A DNA stretch of 64,000 nucleotides from Flagellimonas sp. CMM7 (GCF_021390195.1 NZ_CP090003.1:1-64000); one strand, 5' to 3'. Numbered from the stretch's first letter, positions 37,311 to 47,011 are shown. Numbers and translations are program-made. Notes: generated from the sequence alone by a model not told the origin.

Positions 37311-38501
37311 TTGAATAAAGTAATATTAAATACTGGTTTACAAGATTTTATACATAAAAATTGGAATGCTGACATCGTGTCAGTTTTGCTAAAAAAACAA
37401 CTTTTTGAAGGAGTTTCTCAAAAAGAGTTGGTAGAACAGCTAGAAGCCAAGAAAAAGTGTAAGGACAAACTCCCTTCTTGGTTCAATACCCTCAACATTT
37501 ACTATCCAAATAAACTGAATATTGAGCAAACAAGTTCAGAGCAAACAGCTCGCTACAAATCTAAACTTATTAATGGAAAAACAATCTTGGATGTAACTGG
37601 TGGATTTGGTGTTGATTCGTATTTTTTTTCAAAGCAAATCGATACAGTTTTTCATTGCGAAATCAATTCTGAATTAAGTGAAATTGCAAAACATAATTTT
37701 GAAGTATTTGGTCAAAACAATATCACCTGTATTCCTGATGATGGAATTCAATTTCTCAAAAGTACCATTCAAAAATTTGACTGGATCTACATCGACCCTT
37801 CAAGAAGAAATAATGATAAAGGAAAAGTTTTCTTGTTGAAAGATTGTCTACCCAATCTCCCAGAAAATCTTCAAGCTCTTTTTGAGAAAACAAAAAACGT
37901 TTTAGTTAAAACCTCCCCTCTTCTAGATATTTCTCAAAGTATTAAAGAACTGGATTTTGTGAAAGAAATCCATGTTGTGGCAATTAACAATGAAGTAAAG
38001 GAATTGCTTTATGTTTTGGAACATGGTTTTAAAAAAGATATTACAATAAACGCTATAAACCTCATCCAAGACCAAGAAGTGTTTTTTAGTTTTAGTTTAC
38101 ACGAGGAACCTTCTGTTGTAGTTACATATAATAATCCTGAAAAATACTTGTATGAGCCTAATTCAGCTATTTTAAAATCTGGCGGTTTTAAATCAGTAGC
38201 AAAAGCTTACGGCGTCAAAAAACTGCATCAACATTCACATTTGTATACCTCTGAAGTTTTAATTGATTTTCCGGGGAGGAGGTTTGAAATTAGAACTGTT
38301 CTGCCTTATTCCAAAAACGCATTAAAAGAGCTTAAAATTAGCAAAGCAAATATCACTACAAGAAATTTTCCTGCATCTGTTGCAGCGTTACGTAAGAAAC
38401 ATAAGATTAAAGATGGTGGGGATGTTTATTTGTTTTTCACCACTAATCTAGACAACAAACATATTGTTATCATATCAAACAAGGTGCAACCAATCTTTTA
38501 A
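37311..38501 (+). CDS. SAM-dependent methyltransferase with THUMP-like C-terminal domain
   Basis: A 396-residue protein starting at a TTG (37311), 7 bases after the transporter stop. The Rossmann methyltransferase core (about 95-230) has the SAM-binding ILDVTGGFGVDSYFFS, then FHCEINSELSEIAKHNF and the catalytic-type DPSRRNNDKGKV. The C-terminal part (about 300-390) resembles the THUMP-like domain found in this Bacteroidota family. RNA, probably tRNA or rRNA, is the likely substrate. No characterised member is known to me. Confidence 0.82.
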   Translation: MNKVILNTGLQDFIHKNWNADIVSVLLKKQLFEGVSQKELVEQLEAKKKCKDKLPSWFNTLNIYYPNKLNIEQTSSEQTARYKSKLINGKTILDVTGGFGVDSYFFSKQIDTVFHCEINSELSEIAKHNFEVFGQNNITCIPDDGIQFLKSTIQKFDWIYIDPSRRNNDKGKVFLLKDCLPNLPENLQALFEKTKNVLVKTSPLLDISQSIKELDFVKEIHVVAINNEVKELLYVLEHGFKKDITINAINLIQDQEVFFSFSLHEEPSVVVTYNNPEKYLYEPNSAILKSGGFKSVAKAYGVKKLHQHSHLYTSEVLIDFPGRRFEIRTVLPYSKNALKELKISKANITTRNFPASVAALRKKHKIKDGGDVYLFFTTNLDNKHIVIISNKVQPIF

Positions 38502-38519
38502 GATCAATATTGCACCTTG
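38480..38519. terminator. Hairpin terminator between convergent genes
   Basis: CAAGGTGCAA (38480-38489) pairs perfectly with TTGCACCTTG (38510-38519) across a 20-base loop. The left arm overlaps the end of the methyltransferase gene; the repeat lies between that stop and the stop of the convergent PorP-like gene at 38542. A C/T-rich run follows on the plus strand. The long loop makes it weaker than the one at 5102. Confidence 0.5.
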
Positions 38520-38541
38520 CTTCTTTAGCATGACAATATCA

Positions 38542-39429
38542 TTACATAGTCAGTCTCATAAAAAGTTCATGTGAACTATTATCAATGTTGTTTATGGAAT
38601 TCTCCATAGAGGCTTCATAAGCATATCCTATATGAAACCCTGAACTTATATCAAACATGATCAACCCGCTTAATGCTTCATCCAATCGATATGAGGTTCC
38701 AAATTTAAAGCGTTGACCGAAGTCAAAAATTGAAGTAATATCTACTGACAGTGGAGATGCGTCAACATAGCGCAGCATACTGCTGGTCTGCAATGTTAAG
38801 TTCTTATTTAGTTTAAAATCATAACCTCCTACTAAATACATATGCCTTCTATCTGTACTCATAAAGGCATTACCGTTAATTTCTTCCAAACGATTTGGAG
38901 TCAATAACTTTGGAGCAGATAGTGAAACAAAATAGTTGTCATGTTTTAAATAAGCCCCCACTCCCACATTTGGAGTAAATCTACTCTCAAAATCCATTAA
39001 AGAACCATCTTGTCCCATACCGTATGTTACAAGTCCAGCGGTATTTGCACTATAAGAATTTCCACTTGCTTTAAGACCTAAGAAGAGGGTATAATCTTCA
39101 TTGATCTTTAGTTTATATGAAAAATCTATTGCTACCCATGTTTGGTTCTCTATAAAGGTTTGATCGTTTAAAATAGCCACTCCCAAACCAACGTTTGCGG
39201 CAACAGGCATGGAGAAAAGCGCACTTTGACTCTCTGGAGCCCCTTCTACTCCAGCCCATTGACTTCGAAGTCCCAAGGTTAGCTCTGCAGCTTCGCTGGT
39301 TCCAGCGTATGCAGGGTTAACAAGGTTCATATTATATCTGTAAAAGGTATATTGAGGGTCTTGTTGTGCAGCCATGAATTGAGCGCATAAACCTATGGTT
39401 ATACCAAAAACCAATATTAAATTTTTCAT
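38542..39429 (-). CDS. PorP/SprF family type IX secretion outer-membrane protein
   Basis: A 295-residue protein with signal peptide (ILVFGITIGLCAQFMAAQ), then the family opening QQDPQYTFYRYNMNLVNPAYAGTSEAAELTLGLRSQWAGVEGAP and a beta-barrel. In Flavobacterium johnsoniae, SprF is needed to bring the adhesin SprB to the surface, and PorP/SprF genes tend to sit beside genes for proteins with T9SS type B ends. The gene directly upstream, 17 bases away, encodes just such a protein, so this one is probably its dedicated secretion partner. Confidence 0.94.
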   Translation of the reverse strand: MKNLILVFGITIGLCAQFMAAQQDPQYTFYRYNMNLVNPAYAGTSEAAELTLGLRSQWAGVEGAPESQSALFSMPVAANVGLGVAILNDQTFIENQTWVAIDFSYKLKINEDYTLFLGLKASGNSYSANTAGLVTYGMGQDGSLMDFESRFTPNVGVGAYLKHDNYFVSLSAPKLLTPNRLEEINGNAFMSTDRRHMYLVGGYDFKLNKNLTLQTSSMLRYVDASPLSVDITSIFDFGQRFKFGTSYRLDEALSGLIMFDISSGFHIGYAYEASMENSINNIDNSSHELFMRLTM

Positions 39430-39446
39430 TATTTTATGTTTTTTGA

Positions 39447-42400
39447 CTAATAATTAATATAAATCCAACCTTGTATTGGTTTTGTTCCATTACCTAAATC
39501 TATCACATACATATATGATCCAGGAGGTAGTTTTTCGCTATTGTTTTTATAGAAACCTCCCCAATTATTTTCATAACCTTTGGTAGCAAATACCTCGTGA
39601 CCCCATCTGTTATATACCCTTACCACATTGTTAGGATAATTAGTGATTCCAGGAATTACCCATCCATCATTCATTCCATCACCATTTGGTGTAAAGGCTT
39701 GGGCCGGTGTTATCAATGGCTCGCTATCTGTGGGAAAATCATCATCATCATCCATTAATCCATCGTTATCATCATCCGTATCCGCATTGTCACCTGTACC
39801 ATCACCATCTGCATCTGCATCTTCGCTTGGGTCTAATGGAAAGGCATCCTCTGTATTTGGAGTACCATCTCCATCAATATCAGAATCGGAATTGTTACCA
39901 GTACCATCACCATCGGTATCGGTATCCTCTGTAGGATCTAGTGGAAATGCATCTACTGTATCCGGGGTACCATCACCATCTGCGTCCAGATCCGCATTGT
40001 CTCCAGTACCATCTCCGTCTGTATCCATATCTTCACCGGAGTCAAAAGGAAAAGCATCTTCTATATTTGGAGTACCATCTCCATCAATATCAGAATCCGT
40101 ATTGTCCCCAGTACCATCACCATCGGTATCGGTATCCTCTGTGGCATCCAATGGGAAATCATCGTCGGTATCCGGGGTACCATCACCATCTGCATCCAGA
40201 TCCGCATTGTCTCCAGTACCATCTCCGTCTGTATCCATATCTTCACTGGAATCAAAAGGAAAAGCATCTTCTATATTTGGAGTACCATCTCCATCAATAT
40301 CAGAATCCGTGTTGTCCCCAGTACCATCGCCATCGGTATCGGTATCCTCTGTAGGATCTAGTGGAAATGCATCTACTGTATCCGGGGTACCATCACCATC
40401 TGCATCAAGGTCTGCATTGTCACCCGTGCCATCGCCATCGGTATCGGTGTCTTCCGTAGCATCCAATGGGAAATCATCGTCGGTATCCGGGGTGCCATCA
40501 TTGTCATCGTCCATATCTGCATTATCGCCCGTACCATCACCATCAGTATCGGTATCCTCTGTGGCATCCAATGGGAAATCATCATCGGTATCTGGAGTAC
40601 CGTCATTGTCATCATCCGTATCGGCATTATCGCCTGTGCCGTCACCATCGGTATCGGTGTCCTCTGTGGCATCCAATGGGAAATCATCATCGGTATCTAG
40701 AGTACCGTCATTGTCATCGTCCGTATCTGCATTATCGCCTGTTCCATCGCCATCGGTATCGGTGTCTTCCGTAGCATCCAATGGGAAATCATCATCGGTA
40801 TCTGGAGTACCGTCATTGTCATCGTCCGTATCTGCATTATCGCCCGTACCATCGCCATCGGTATCGGTGTCTTCCGTAGCATCCAATGGGAAATCATCAT
40901 CGGTATCTGGAGTACCGTCATTGTCATCATCCGTATCGGCATTATCGCCTGTTCCATCGCCATCAGTATCGGTATCCTCTGTGGCATCCAATGGGAAATC
41001 ATCATCAGTATCTGGAGTACCATCATTGTCATCGTCCGTATCGGCATTATCGCCCGTGCCATCGCCATCGGTATCGGTATCCTCTGTGGCATCCAATGGG
41101 AAATCATCATTAGTATCCAGAGTGCCATCATTGTCATCGTCCGCATCCGCATTGTCACCCGTGCCATCACCATCTGTATCGGTATCCTCTGTGGCATCCA
41201 ATGGGAAATCATCGTCGGTATCCGGGGTGCCATCATTGTCATCGTCCGTATCTGCATTGTCACCCGTGCCATCGCCATCGGTATCGGTATCTTCCGTTGC
41301 ATCCAATGGGAAATCATCATCGGTATCCGGGGTGCCATCATTGTCATCGTCCGTATCCGCATTGTCACCCGTGCCATCGCCATCGGTATCGGTATCTTCC
41401 GTTGCATCCCTTGGAAAATCATCATCAGTATCCAGGGTGCCATCTCCATCGTCATCGTCATCATAAATATCTGGGTCACCATCCCCGTCCAAATCTTCCA
41501 AAGCTGTCAAGACGAAATCGTAATTAGCAGTACTAACTGCATCTGACAAATCCTTTACTTTATAGTTAATGGTCGCATAGTCAGTGCCAAATTCTCCAGG
41601 TCCGGTTGTAAATACCAACTGGGTGACATCATCAATCATGTCATTATCTTGTACTGGATTACCATTGTACATCAACTGACCACTACTTGGCACATTGACT
41701 ACTTGTATTCCATTAAAAGAATCTCCTATATCATCATCATTAAAAGCAAAATATGAGGCTTCAAAACTGAATGCTACATCCTCTATAATTTCTATACTAA
41801 GATTAGCTCCTTCCGGTAAATCGTTGACCAAAGTCACGTTTAGAGTAGCTGTAACAGTTTCCGTAAGTGTATTGGCATCTTCGAAACGATACGTAAAACT
41901 ATCTGAAGTTACCTCATCCCCATTATGGACATAATTAAAGGTGCCATCTTGGTTCAATGCAAATGATGAAGCATGAGATGGGTTATCCACCAAGTAATAG
42001 ATCCTAGGGTCTCCATCTACCTCAATATCATTAGAAGAAACATCGTCATCTAAAGTGTCATTTTCATTGATATTATACGTTTCTGCAACCGCTGTTGGCA
42101 AATCATCATCTGGAATAATGGATAGTGTGATGTTTGCAGTAACCTTTGTACCGGCGTCATCCAACTCATAGGTTACGATATCACTCCCATTCTCATTTTC
42201 GTTGGGCGTATAAATAACCTGATTACTTCCATTTACAACTGCGTTTCCTTTGGTCCCTTGTACAGTGATAGTCACTGTAGGAGTGTTATTGGTATCATAG
42301 ACATCATTATATAGTACATCTATGGGGTTCGAGACCGAATCTTCATCCAAAATGGCCAAATCATCATCTGCTCCCACTACCAACGCAATATTAAATGGTC

Positions 42401-44702
42401 CAAAAGAAGCTGTTCCAGTATTGCTTGCGTTATCCCTGGCTTCCGCATGTATGTACCATCCTGTTCCACCACTTGAAAAAGAGACTGATTTAGATTGACT
42501 ATTACTCCATGATGACCAACTGGATGCATCTGAAGCAGGTGGTGTTGCATTCTGAAGCAGCACATATCGTTGCACATCAAAACCACTACCCAGATTTTCA
42601 TCTTGGAAAGTAAGCAGAATTGGGTCTCCAGTATTTAGAGATCCATTCTCAGGAGTTGCACTCAAGGTTGGGTTTGTAGTATCGTGAGTTACGGTCAGTG
42701 TCCTATAAAAGGGTTCTGACCAAACACCTGTATTGGTTTGTACTCTTAGGCTAATTATATATTCAGCCGATAGATTGTTATACGTTGAGAAATCCGTCAT
42801 TTCCAAGGTAGAGTTGTGGATTTCCGTATCCGTTGGATTTCCTTCAGAATCATAGACCCTTTGAGTCACAATCCATTCTTCCGTTGACAAGGTTCTACCG
42901 TATGGATCTATGGAATTGTTCTCAATAGTTATGGTCATGTTCCCAGTATAGGTAAACAACTCATCTGGTTGTATATTGAACTGCGCAACCGGTAAGTCTT
43001 CACTTGTTGATGAACCACTACTATCTACCAAAATGTAAACACTTGTTGGGCTACTCCATACGCCTTGATAATCTTGCACGGTAAGCATAACAAGGTATTC
43101 CCCATCAGCCACCGAGTTTTTATCAAAAATCCCATTGGTCCAATTGTTGGATGAAGCGGCATCCACAGACTTCCATTTCCATTCTGTTTGTGCAATACCA
43201 TTATTGGCCCCGCCATCTAAATCATAAGATGTGTCATTAAAAACTCCCGTTGCTGAGCTATAGGTAAAACTCGCTACTGGTTTTCGATGAAAAAATAAGG
43301 TTGTGGGTGAGGTCGGTAAATCTTCAAAAGTAAAAGAATACCTTCCGGGTTTTTCATAATACTCTGGTACATCTTCTAAATATAGGTCGTTCCAAGAAAC
43401 TCTTCCTTCATTATTGGGAAAGAATGTTTCATCATGAGTTATCTTCCATCGTCCACTGGGGAAACTTGCATTGGCGGTGTTAGTTTTCATCTCAGTAGGG
43501 TCAACAGCAATTTCAACTGAAGTACCCGCAATAAAATAGTCTCCATTGGAAACGGTTTCAAACACATATTGATCATAAATGTATTGGGCCATGTCATCCA
43601 TCCATGTAGACCAACTCCCCAAATCCCTGTTTATAAAGGTTCCCTGGTCATTGTTTTGTTGTACAAAGCGTTCAAATTGTGTTCTATTATCATCAAGCCC
43701 CCATCCAATGTAATGGATATCTTCATTGATAGTGCGCATTAAAATCTCAGCTAGGTCATCATCGTTATTGAAATCCTCGACTTCCTGATCATCTAAGTTC
43801 ACATTAAAACGCATGGCGCTGTTCCGCCACTGGGGTTCTCTTAGTACATCTTTAAACTTTTTCAGACTAAGACTTGTGACTTCAATATTTCTAAAAGTGG
43901 CATTGGGTTGACTATTAGAAAAGAAACCATAACTACCACCAATATCTTCTGCTGCTGTATAATCAATAAGCAAAACATCATCTATCCAAATTTTTGCATT
44001 TTTACCTTTTACTTCCAGCTTTACTTCATACCAAGTGTCAAGTGAGAAAATGGTATTGGGTATGCCTTGTACACCTTGTACATAATGACGGGGATTTGAG
44101 GATCCGTCATCTCTAGTAATTTTGTACAGTCCGGAAGCAAAACCATCACCAGGTATAAATTCATTACTTTGAAATGATCGGACGAGTCCGGAAAGGTTAA
44201 AAAGATAAGAGCCTACGGAACCATTTTGCATTCCGAAAGTGATTCCCAAATCGTCATCATCATATACAAAACTTGCCATTTCTACGGTAAGTGTGTAGTT
44301 CGAAGAATCAAAATTTGGATCGTAAAACCCAGCCATTCTATCGTTATTGACCCTACGAATTAGTTTTTCGGCATCCACGAACTCCCAGGTTTGCGGATTG
44401 TAGCCCCATCGGGTCCAATTATTAAATATTGCTGCTGCATCTTCAGAATTGGAGGATACCGTAGTGCGCTCAAACCCTTGTACATAGAGTTTTTCTGCCG
44501 GGATTCCTTTGCTTTCCAAGGCCGCGCCAAGATCATCCTCAAAAGTATCAATGCTTTGACCTGTTATTCCCACAGTTAAAACCACATCAATATTCGGCCC
44601 CTGTTGAACTTCCATGTTTACTGTTTGGGCCGTCAAAGACTGATATGACAAACCCAAAAACACTACTAAGAATCTTAATAATTGGTAATTTTTGCTATTC
44701 AT
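39447..44702 (-). CDS. Giant T9SS type B surface protein with calcium-binding repeats
   Basis: A 1751-residue exported protein: signal peptide (1-25); a concanavalin/LamG-like domain (about 120-275); a middle part with PKD/Ig-like and cadherin/VCBS-like domains (about 465-1070; e.g. VLYNDVYDTNNTPTV, NENDTLDDDVSSNDIEVDGD); an acidic array of 16 full 35-residue thrombospondin-3-like repeats plus a partial one (about 1078-1655); and a CHU_C type B sorting end (FTPNGDGMNDGW ... YNRWGHEVF). Each repeat has DxDxDG-type calcium loops. I infer a stiff calcium-bound stalk carrying adhesive domains on the surface, perhaps for gliding or attachment. The operon runs DUF4347 gene, this gene, then the PorP/SprF-like gene. 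Confidence 0.92.
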   Translation of the reverse strand: MNSKNYQLLRFLVVFLGLSYQSLTAQTVNMEVQQGPNIDVVLTVGITGQSIDTFEDDLGAALESKGIPAEKLYVQGFERTTVSSNSEDAAAIFNNWTRWGYNPQTWEFVDAEKLIRRVNNDRMAGFYDPNFDSSNYTLTVEMASFVYDDDDLGITFGMQNGSVGSYLFNLSGLVRSFQSNEFIPGDGFASGLYKITRDDGSSNPRHYVQGVQGIPNTIFSLDTWYEVKLEVKGKNAKIWIDDVLLIDYTAAEDIGGSYGFFSNSQPNATFRNIEVTSLSLKKFKDVLREPQWRNSAMRFNVNLDDQEVEDFNNDDDLAEILMRTINEDIHYIGWGLDDNRTQFERFVQQNNDQGTFINRDLGSWSTWMDDMAQYIYDQYVFETVSNGDYFIAGTSVEIAVDPTEMKTNTANASFPSGRWKITHDETFFPNNEGRVSWNDLYLEDVPEYYEKPGRYSFTFEDLPTSPTTLFFHRKPVASFTYSSATGVFNDTSYDLDGGANNGIAQTEWKWKSVDAASSNNWTNGIFDKNSVADGEYLVMLTVQDYQGVWSSPTSVYILVDSSGSSTSEDLPVAQFNIQPDELFTYTGNMTITIENNSIDPYGRTLSTEEWIVTQRVYDSEGNPTDTEIHNSTLEMTDFSTYNNLSAEYIISLRVQTNTGVWSEPFYRTLTVTHDTTNPTLSATPENGSLNTGDPILLTFQDENLGSGFDVQRYVLLQNATPPASDASSWSSWSNSQSKSVSFSSGGTGWYIHAEARDNASNTGTASFGPFNIALVVGADDDLAILDEDSVSNPIDVLYNDVYDTNNTPTVTITVQGTKGNAVVNGSNQVIYTPNENENGSDIVTYELDDAGTKVTANITLSIIPDDDLPTAVAETYNINENDTLDDDVSSNDIEVDGDPRIYYLVDNPSHASSFALNQDGTFNYVHNGDEVTSDSFTYRFEDANTLTETVTATLNVTLVNDLPEGANLSIEIIEDVAFSFEASYFAFNDDDIGDSFNGIQVVNVPSSGQLMYNGNPVQDNDMIDDVTQLVFTTGPGEFGTDYATINYKVKDLSDAVSTANYDFVLTALEDLDGDGDPDIYDDDDDGDGTLDTDDDFPRDATEDTDTDGDGTGDNADTDDDNDGTPDTDDDFPLDATEDTDTDGDGTGDNADTDDDNDGTPDTDDDFPLDATEDTDTDGDGTGDNADADDDNDGTLDTNDDFPLDATEDTDTDGDGTGDNADTDDDNDGTPDTDDDFPLDATEDTDTDGDGTGDNADTDDDNDGTPDTDDDFPLDATEDTDTDGDGTGDNADTDDDNDGTPDTDDDFPLDATEDTDTDGDGTGDNADTDDDNDGTLDTDDDFPLDATEDTDTDGDGTGDNADTDDDNDGTPDTDDDFPLDATEDTDTDGDGTGDNADMDDDNDGTPDTDDDFPLDATEDTDTDGDGTGDNADLDADGDGTPDTVDAFPLDPTEDTDTDGDGTGDNTDSDIDGDGTPNIEDAFPFDSSEDMDTDGDGTGDNADLDADGDGTPDTDDDFPLDATEDTDTDGDGTGDNTDSDIDGDGTPNIEDAFPFDSGEDMDTDGDGTGDNADLDADGDGTPDTVDAFPLDPTEDTDTDGDGTGNNSDSDIDGDGTPNTEDAFPLDPSEDADADGDGTGDNADTDDDNDGLMDDDDDFPTDSEPLITPAQAFTPNGDGMNDGWVIPGITNYPNNVVRVYNRWGHEVFATKGYENNWGGFYKNNSEKLPPGSYMYVIDLGNGTKPIQGWIYINY
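39735..41470 (-). repeat. Tandem 105-bp repeats encoding TSP3-like calcium loops
   Basis: Sixteen full 35-residue units plus a partial one, e.g. DTDDDNDGTPDTDDDFPLD. The ten units nearest the N-terminus are almost identical to each other. Units 11-16 alternate between a DLDADGDG form and a DSDIDGDG form, so that part has a 210-bp super-period. Long open frames on the opposite strand here (39643-41466 and others) are by-products of the repeat. Confidence 0.95.
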
Positions 44703-44710
44703 AGTTGGTA

Positions 44711-45256
44711 TTATTTAAATAAAGAAGTTGTGATAGTTGCAGAAGAAGTGGAGAAATCAAAAGTAAATTCCTCATCAACTGTTTCACAACTAAAACAGGA
44801 AGCAACATTAAAGTTCGTTTTGGAGGCAATCATTTCTAAAAGCTCTATGCCTTGTGAATCTTTAGCCAAATCGCATGAATAAACCAATAGGTTTACATTC
44901 TGATAGTTTATAAACGCATTGCCGTTTAAATTTTCAGTAATTACAGTTGAGCTATAATTTTGATTGCCTACCGTAATTGATTTGCTATCCGTATTGCAAA
45001 AAAGATGGATATTTTCAGCTTGTTGGTTTAAGCTAAGCGCACTTACCAGAATTTCTTGAATAGTGGTATTCGAGGTCGTTTCAATATACTTCATATCGAT
45101 TGGAAGTGAAGCTATCAATCCCTGAACATTGGGATAGTTTTTGTCCACAATTACCACATCAGCACTTTGAGCATGTATGGTAATTGTTGTTAAAGCAATA
45201 CAAAAGAACAGGTAGTTCTTTAGGGCTTTGTTCTTGGTTAAGGAGGTTTTTTTCAT
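44711..45256 (-). CDS. Exported stand-alone DUF4347-like protein
   Basis: A 181-residue protein with a signal peptide (YLFFCIALTTITIHAQ, to about residue 30), followed by one DUF4347-like domain: ADVVIVDKNYPNVQGLIA, a beta-alpha middle, ENIHLFCNTDSKSITVG and VNLLVYSCDLAKDSQGIELLEMIA. In other bacteria DUF4347 usually forms the N-terminus of giant cadherin-type adhesins. Here it is a separate protein, 8 bases upstream of the giant adhesin gene. The family's usual S-H-G before the glycine strand is replaced (LFCN), while the cysteine in the second motif (YSC) is kept. Function unknown; the operon suggests a role with the adhesin. Confidence 0.75.
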   Translation of the reverse strand: MKKTSLTKNKALKNYLFFCIALTTITIHAQSADVVIVDKNYPNVQGLIASLPIDMKYIETTSNTTIQEILVSALSLNQQAENIHLFCNTDSKSITVGNQNYSSTVITENLNGNAFINYQNVNLLVYSCDLAKDSQGIELLEMIASKTNFNVASCFSCETVDEEFTFDFSTSSATITTSLFK

Positions 45257-45517
45257 AATAATTTGTAAATATTTTCTTACATATCATCAGAAAAACGGAA
45301 GAGCCTTGGTGTTATTTCACGAAATCGTCAAGGAAATTGACAAATATCAATTTTATGTTATTTTTTTAAGAATTAATAGCGGGTATGTGGCTAAAAGCTA
45401 TGTATGGACTGGATTTTCCACCCTTCGCCTTTTTAATATGAAGGAAATTCTGGGAAACTATGGGTCTTAAAAATCAAAGATGTTTGGTAATATTAATAAA
45501 AAGAAAGGGGGTTTAAA

Positions 45518-46153
45518 TCATACACTTTCTTTCATAATCCTTGAAAGGGTTTCTGGCCTCATCGCCAAAAAAGAAGCCAAATGTTTTCTTGGAATTCTGT
45601 CAACAAGTTTTGGTTTGTTATTCTCTATAAAGTAATTCAGTCGTCTCTTGGCATTTGGTATCCTAGCCAAATAGACTCTGTTTTCTGCCAGAATGTAATA
45701 CTCTTCAAGGAGCATTCTGTTTATTTGACGAATCTCTGGGAAATTGTTGAGGCAAAACTTGTAATCTTCATAATCCAAGTAATCACAATAGGTGTCCTCT
45801 AGACTTTGTATGTACTCCTTACTCTTTTCATTTCTAAAAAAACCAGTTATGGAAGTGAAAACCTCATTCTCTGAATCCATCCATGTGGTAATCTCGGTTG
45901 AATCACTTACAAAGTAACCTCTTACCAAACCCTTTTTAATTATATAAAGACGGTTGCAAACCTCTCCTTCCTTACTTATTATTTCATTTTTATTAAAAAA
46001 ACAACTCTTAACATTCTTACTCAAAAAGGATTTTAAACTTGGACTAAGTGGGTAAATGGAATTAAGATAGAGAATGATGAACAAGTTCTTCTCTATATTC
46101 TGGCTTGGAGTCATTAAAAAGTTGGTTTTTTGAGGTATTGAACAATTTGCCAA
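45518..46153 (-). CDS. Crp/Fnr family transcriptional regulator
   Basis: A 211-residue protein with a cyclic-nucleotide-binding-like beta-roll (about 50-140; FNKNEIISKEGEVCNRLYIIKKGLVRGYF) and a C-terminal helix-turn-helix (IPRKHLASFLAMRPETLSRIMKE). The ATG at 46114 (MTPSQNIEKN) gives a start closer to family members than the one at 46153, and a TATTTTTG at 46158-46151 on the minus strand would then be a possible -7 box. Regulators of this Bacteroidota group rarely bind cAMP. It stands alone between the DUF4347 operon and the M15 peptidase; the target is unknown. Confidence 0.88.
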   Translation of the reverse strand: MANCSIPQKTNFLMTPSQNIEKNLFIILYLNSIYPLSPSLKSFLSKNVKSCFFNKNEIISKEGEVCNRLYIIKKGLVRGYFVSDSTEITTWMDSENEVFTSITGFFRNEKSKEYIQSLEDTYCDYLDYEDYKFCLNNFPEIRQINRMLLEEYYILAENRVYLARIPNAKRRLNYFIENNKPKLVDRIPRKHLASFLAMRPETLSRIMKESV

Positions 46154-46291
46154 AAATAATACATTGAAGTGATTTTGAACTTTTTTTGAGTTTGAAGATT
46201 TTACTTATTCTTTTGAAAAATTTGTTATGTTGACGGTAAGCCGTCTAAGCATATTTTTTGCTTTGAGAAAAGTTCAATAAATAAATAAAAA

Positions 46292-47011
46292 TCAATTACA
46301 GTCCCACTTAAAATTTGCCACTTTATCATTGGAGCCAGCTGAAAGATTGTAGTGCCACCATTCTGTTCTTATAGACCAAAATCCATGTTTTTCCATAGTC
46401 TCTTTTAAGAGTCTTCTGTTTCCAAGTATTTCTTCTGGCAAATCTGTGTTGTCATGGTATGCTCTTTTTCCAAAAAAATCAAAATCCGTTCCCATATCCA
46501 ATTCATTACCTTCTAAATCAACCAGAGTAATATCCACGGCTCCTCCTTTATTGTGAATGGAACCTTTTACTGGATTTGCCACATATTGTGGATTAGGAAC
46601 AATCTCCCACATTTTATACTGTACTGAATTTGGTCTGTAGCAATCAAAGAACTTTATTTTTGTACCAGACTTAAGAAAATCTTTATTCGCTTTGATCAAT
46701 GCTTTAGCTGTCTTAACTCTAGTATAGCACTCTGCACAATCGTATACTTTTGCTTTTAAAAAGTTATTTTCAGTTGCATAGCGCATATCATATGCAAAAT
46801 CTTCGCTAAAATCCGCCAATCTTACAAAAGTGGTATCCGCTAAACCTTCAAAAGATTTTAATACCTTTTCTTGAATTTGATTTGCTAGTGAATCTACTAC
46901 GTTTACGGTGTCACGCTCTGAGCTTGGTAAAACAACACTACCTGAGATATTACCACTTCGTTTGCAACCAAGAATACCAACAATTAAAAAACATAAAAAC
47001 AGCTTTCTCAT
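46292..47011 (-). CDS. M15 family D-Ala-D-Ala dipeptidase (VanX/DdpX-like) lipoprotein
   Basis: A 239-residue protein with a lipoprotein signal (FLCFLIVGILGC, Cys about residue 16). The M15 peptidase domain has FDCYRPNSVQYKMWE, SIHNKGGAVDITLVD (zinc His and Asp) and EWWHYNL (catalytic Glu and zinc His). The length and the long N-terminal spacer fit the D-alanyl-D-alanine dipeptidase (VanX) group. It probably recycles wall dipeptide in the periplasm. Its start codon touches the stop of the upstream hydrolase gene (shared base 47011), showing co-transcription. Confidence 0.9.
   Translation of the reverse strand: MRKLFLCFLIVGILGCKRSGNISGSVVLPSSERDTVNVVDSLANQIQEKVLKSFEGLADTTFVRLADFSEDFAYDMRYATENNFLKAKVYDCAECYTRVKTAKALIKANKDFLKSGTKIKFFDCYRPNSVQYKMWEIVPNPQYVANPVKGSIHNKGGAVDITLVDLEGNELDMGTDFDFFGKRAYHDNTDLPEEILGNRRLLKETMEKHGFWSIRTEWWHYNLSAGSNDKVANFKWDCN

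Noticed and set aside
39643..41466. 607-residue open frame on the plus strand, and several 75-260 residue frames nearby on both strands
   Set aside because: They lie inside the 105-bp repeat array and consist of simple Ser/Pro/Val, His/Tyr or Met/Ile repeats. The repeat unit has no stop in those frames, so they are by-products of the real minus-strand gene.
45228..45470. 80-residue plus-strand frame
   Set aside because: It overlaps the start of the DUF4347-like gene, has no recognisable domain and fills an AT-rich gap that more likely holds that gene's promoter.
46232..46259. Small hairpin GACGG/CCGTC followed by a T run
   Set aside because: The stem is only 5 bp and the T run is on the plus strand, where no gene ends. 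It may help end the M15 gene on the minus strand, but there the T run is too far away.
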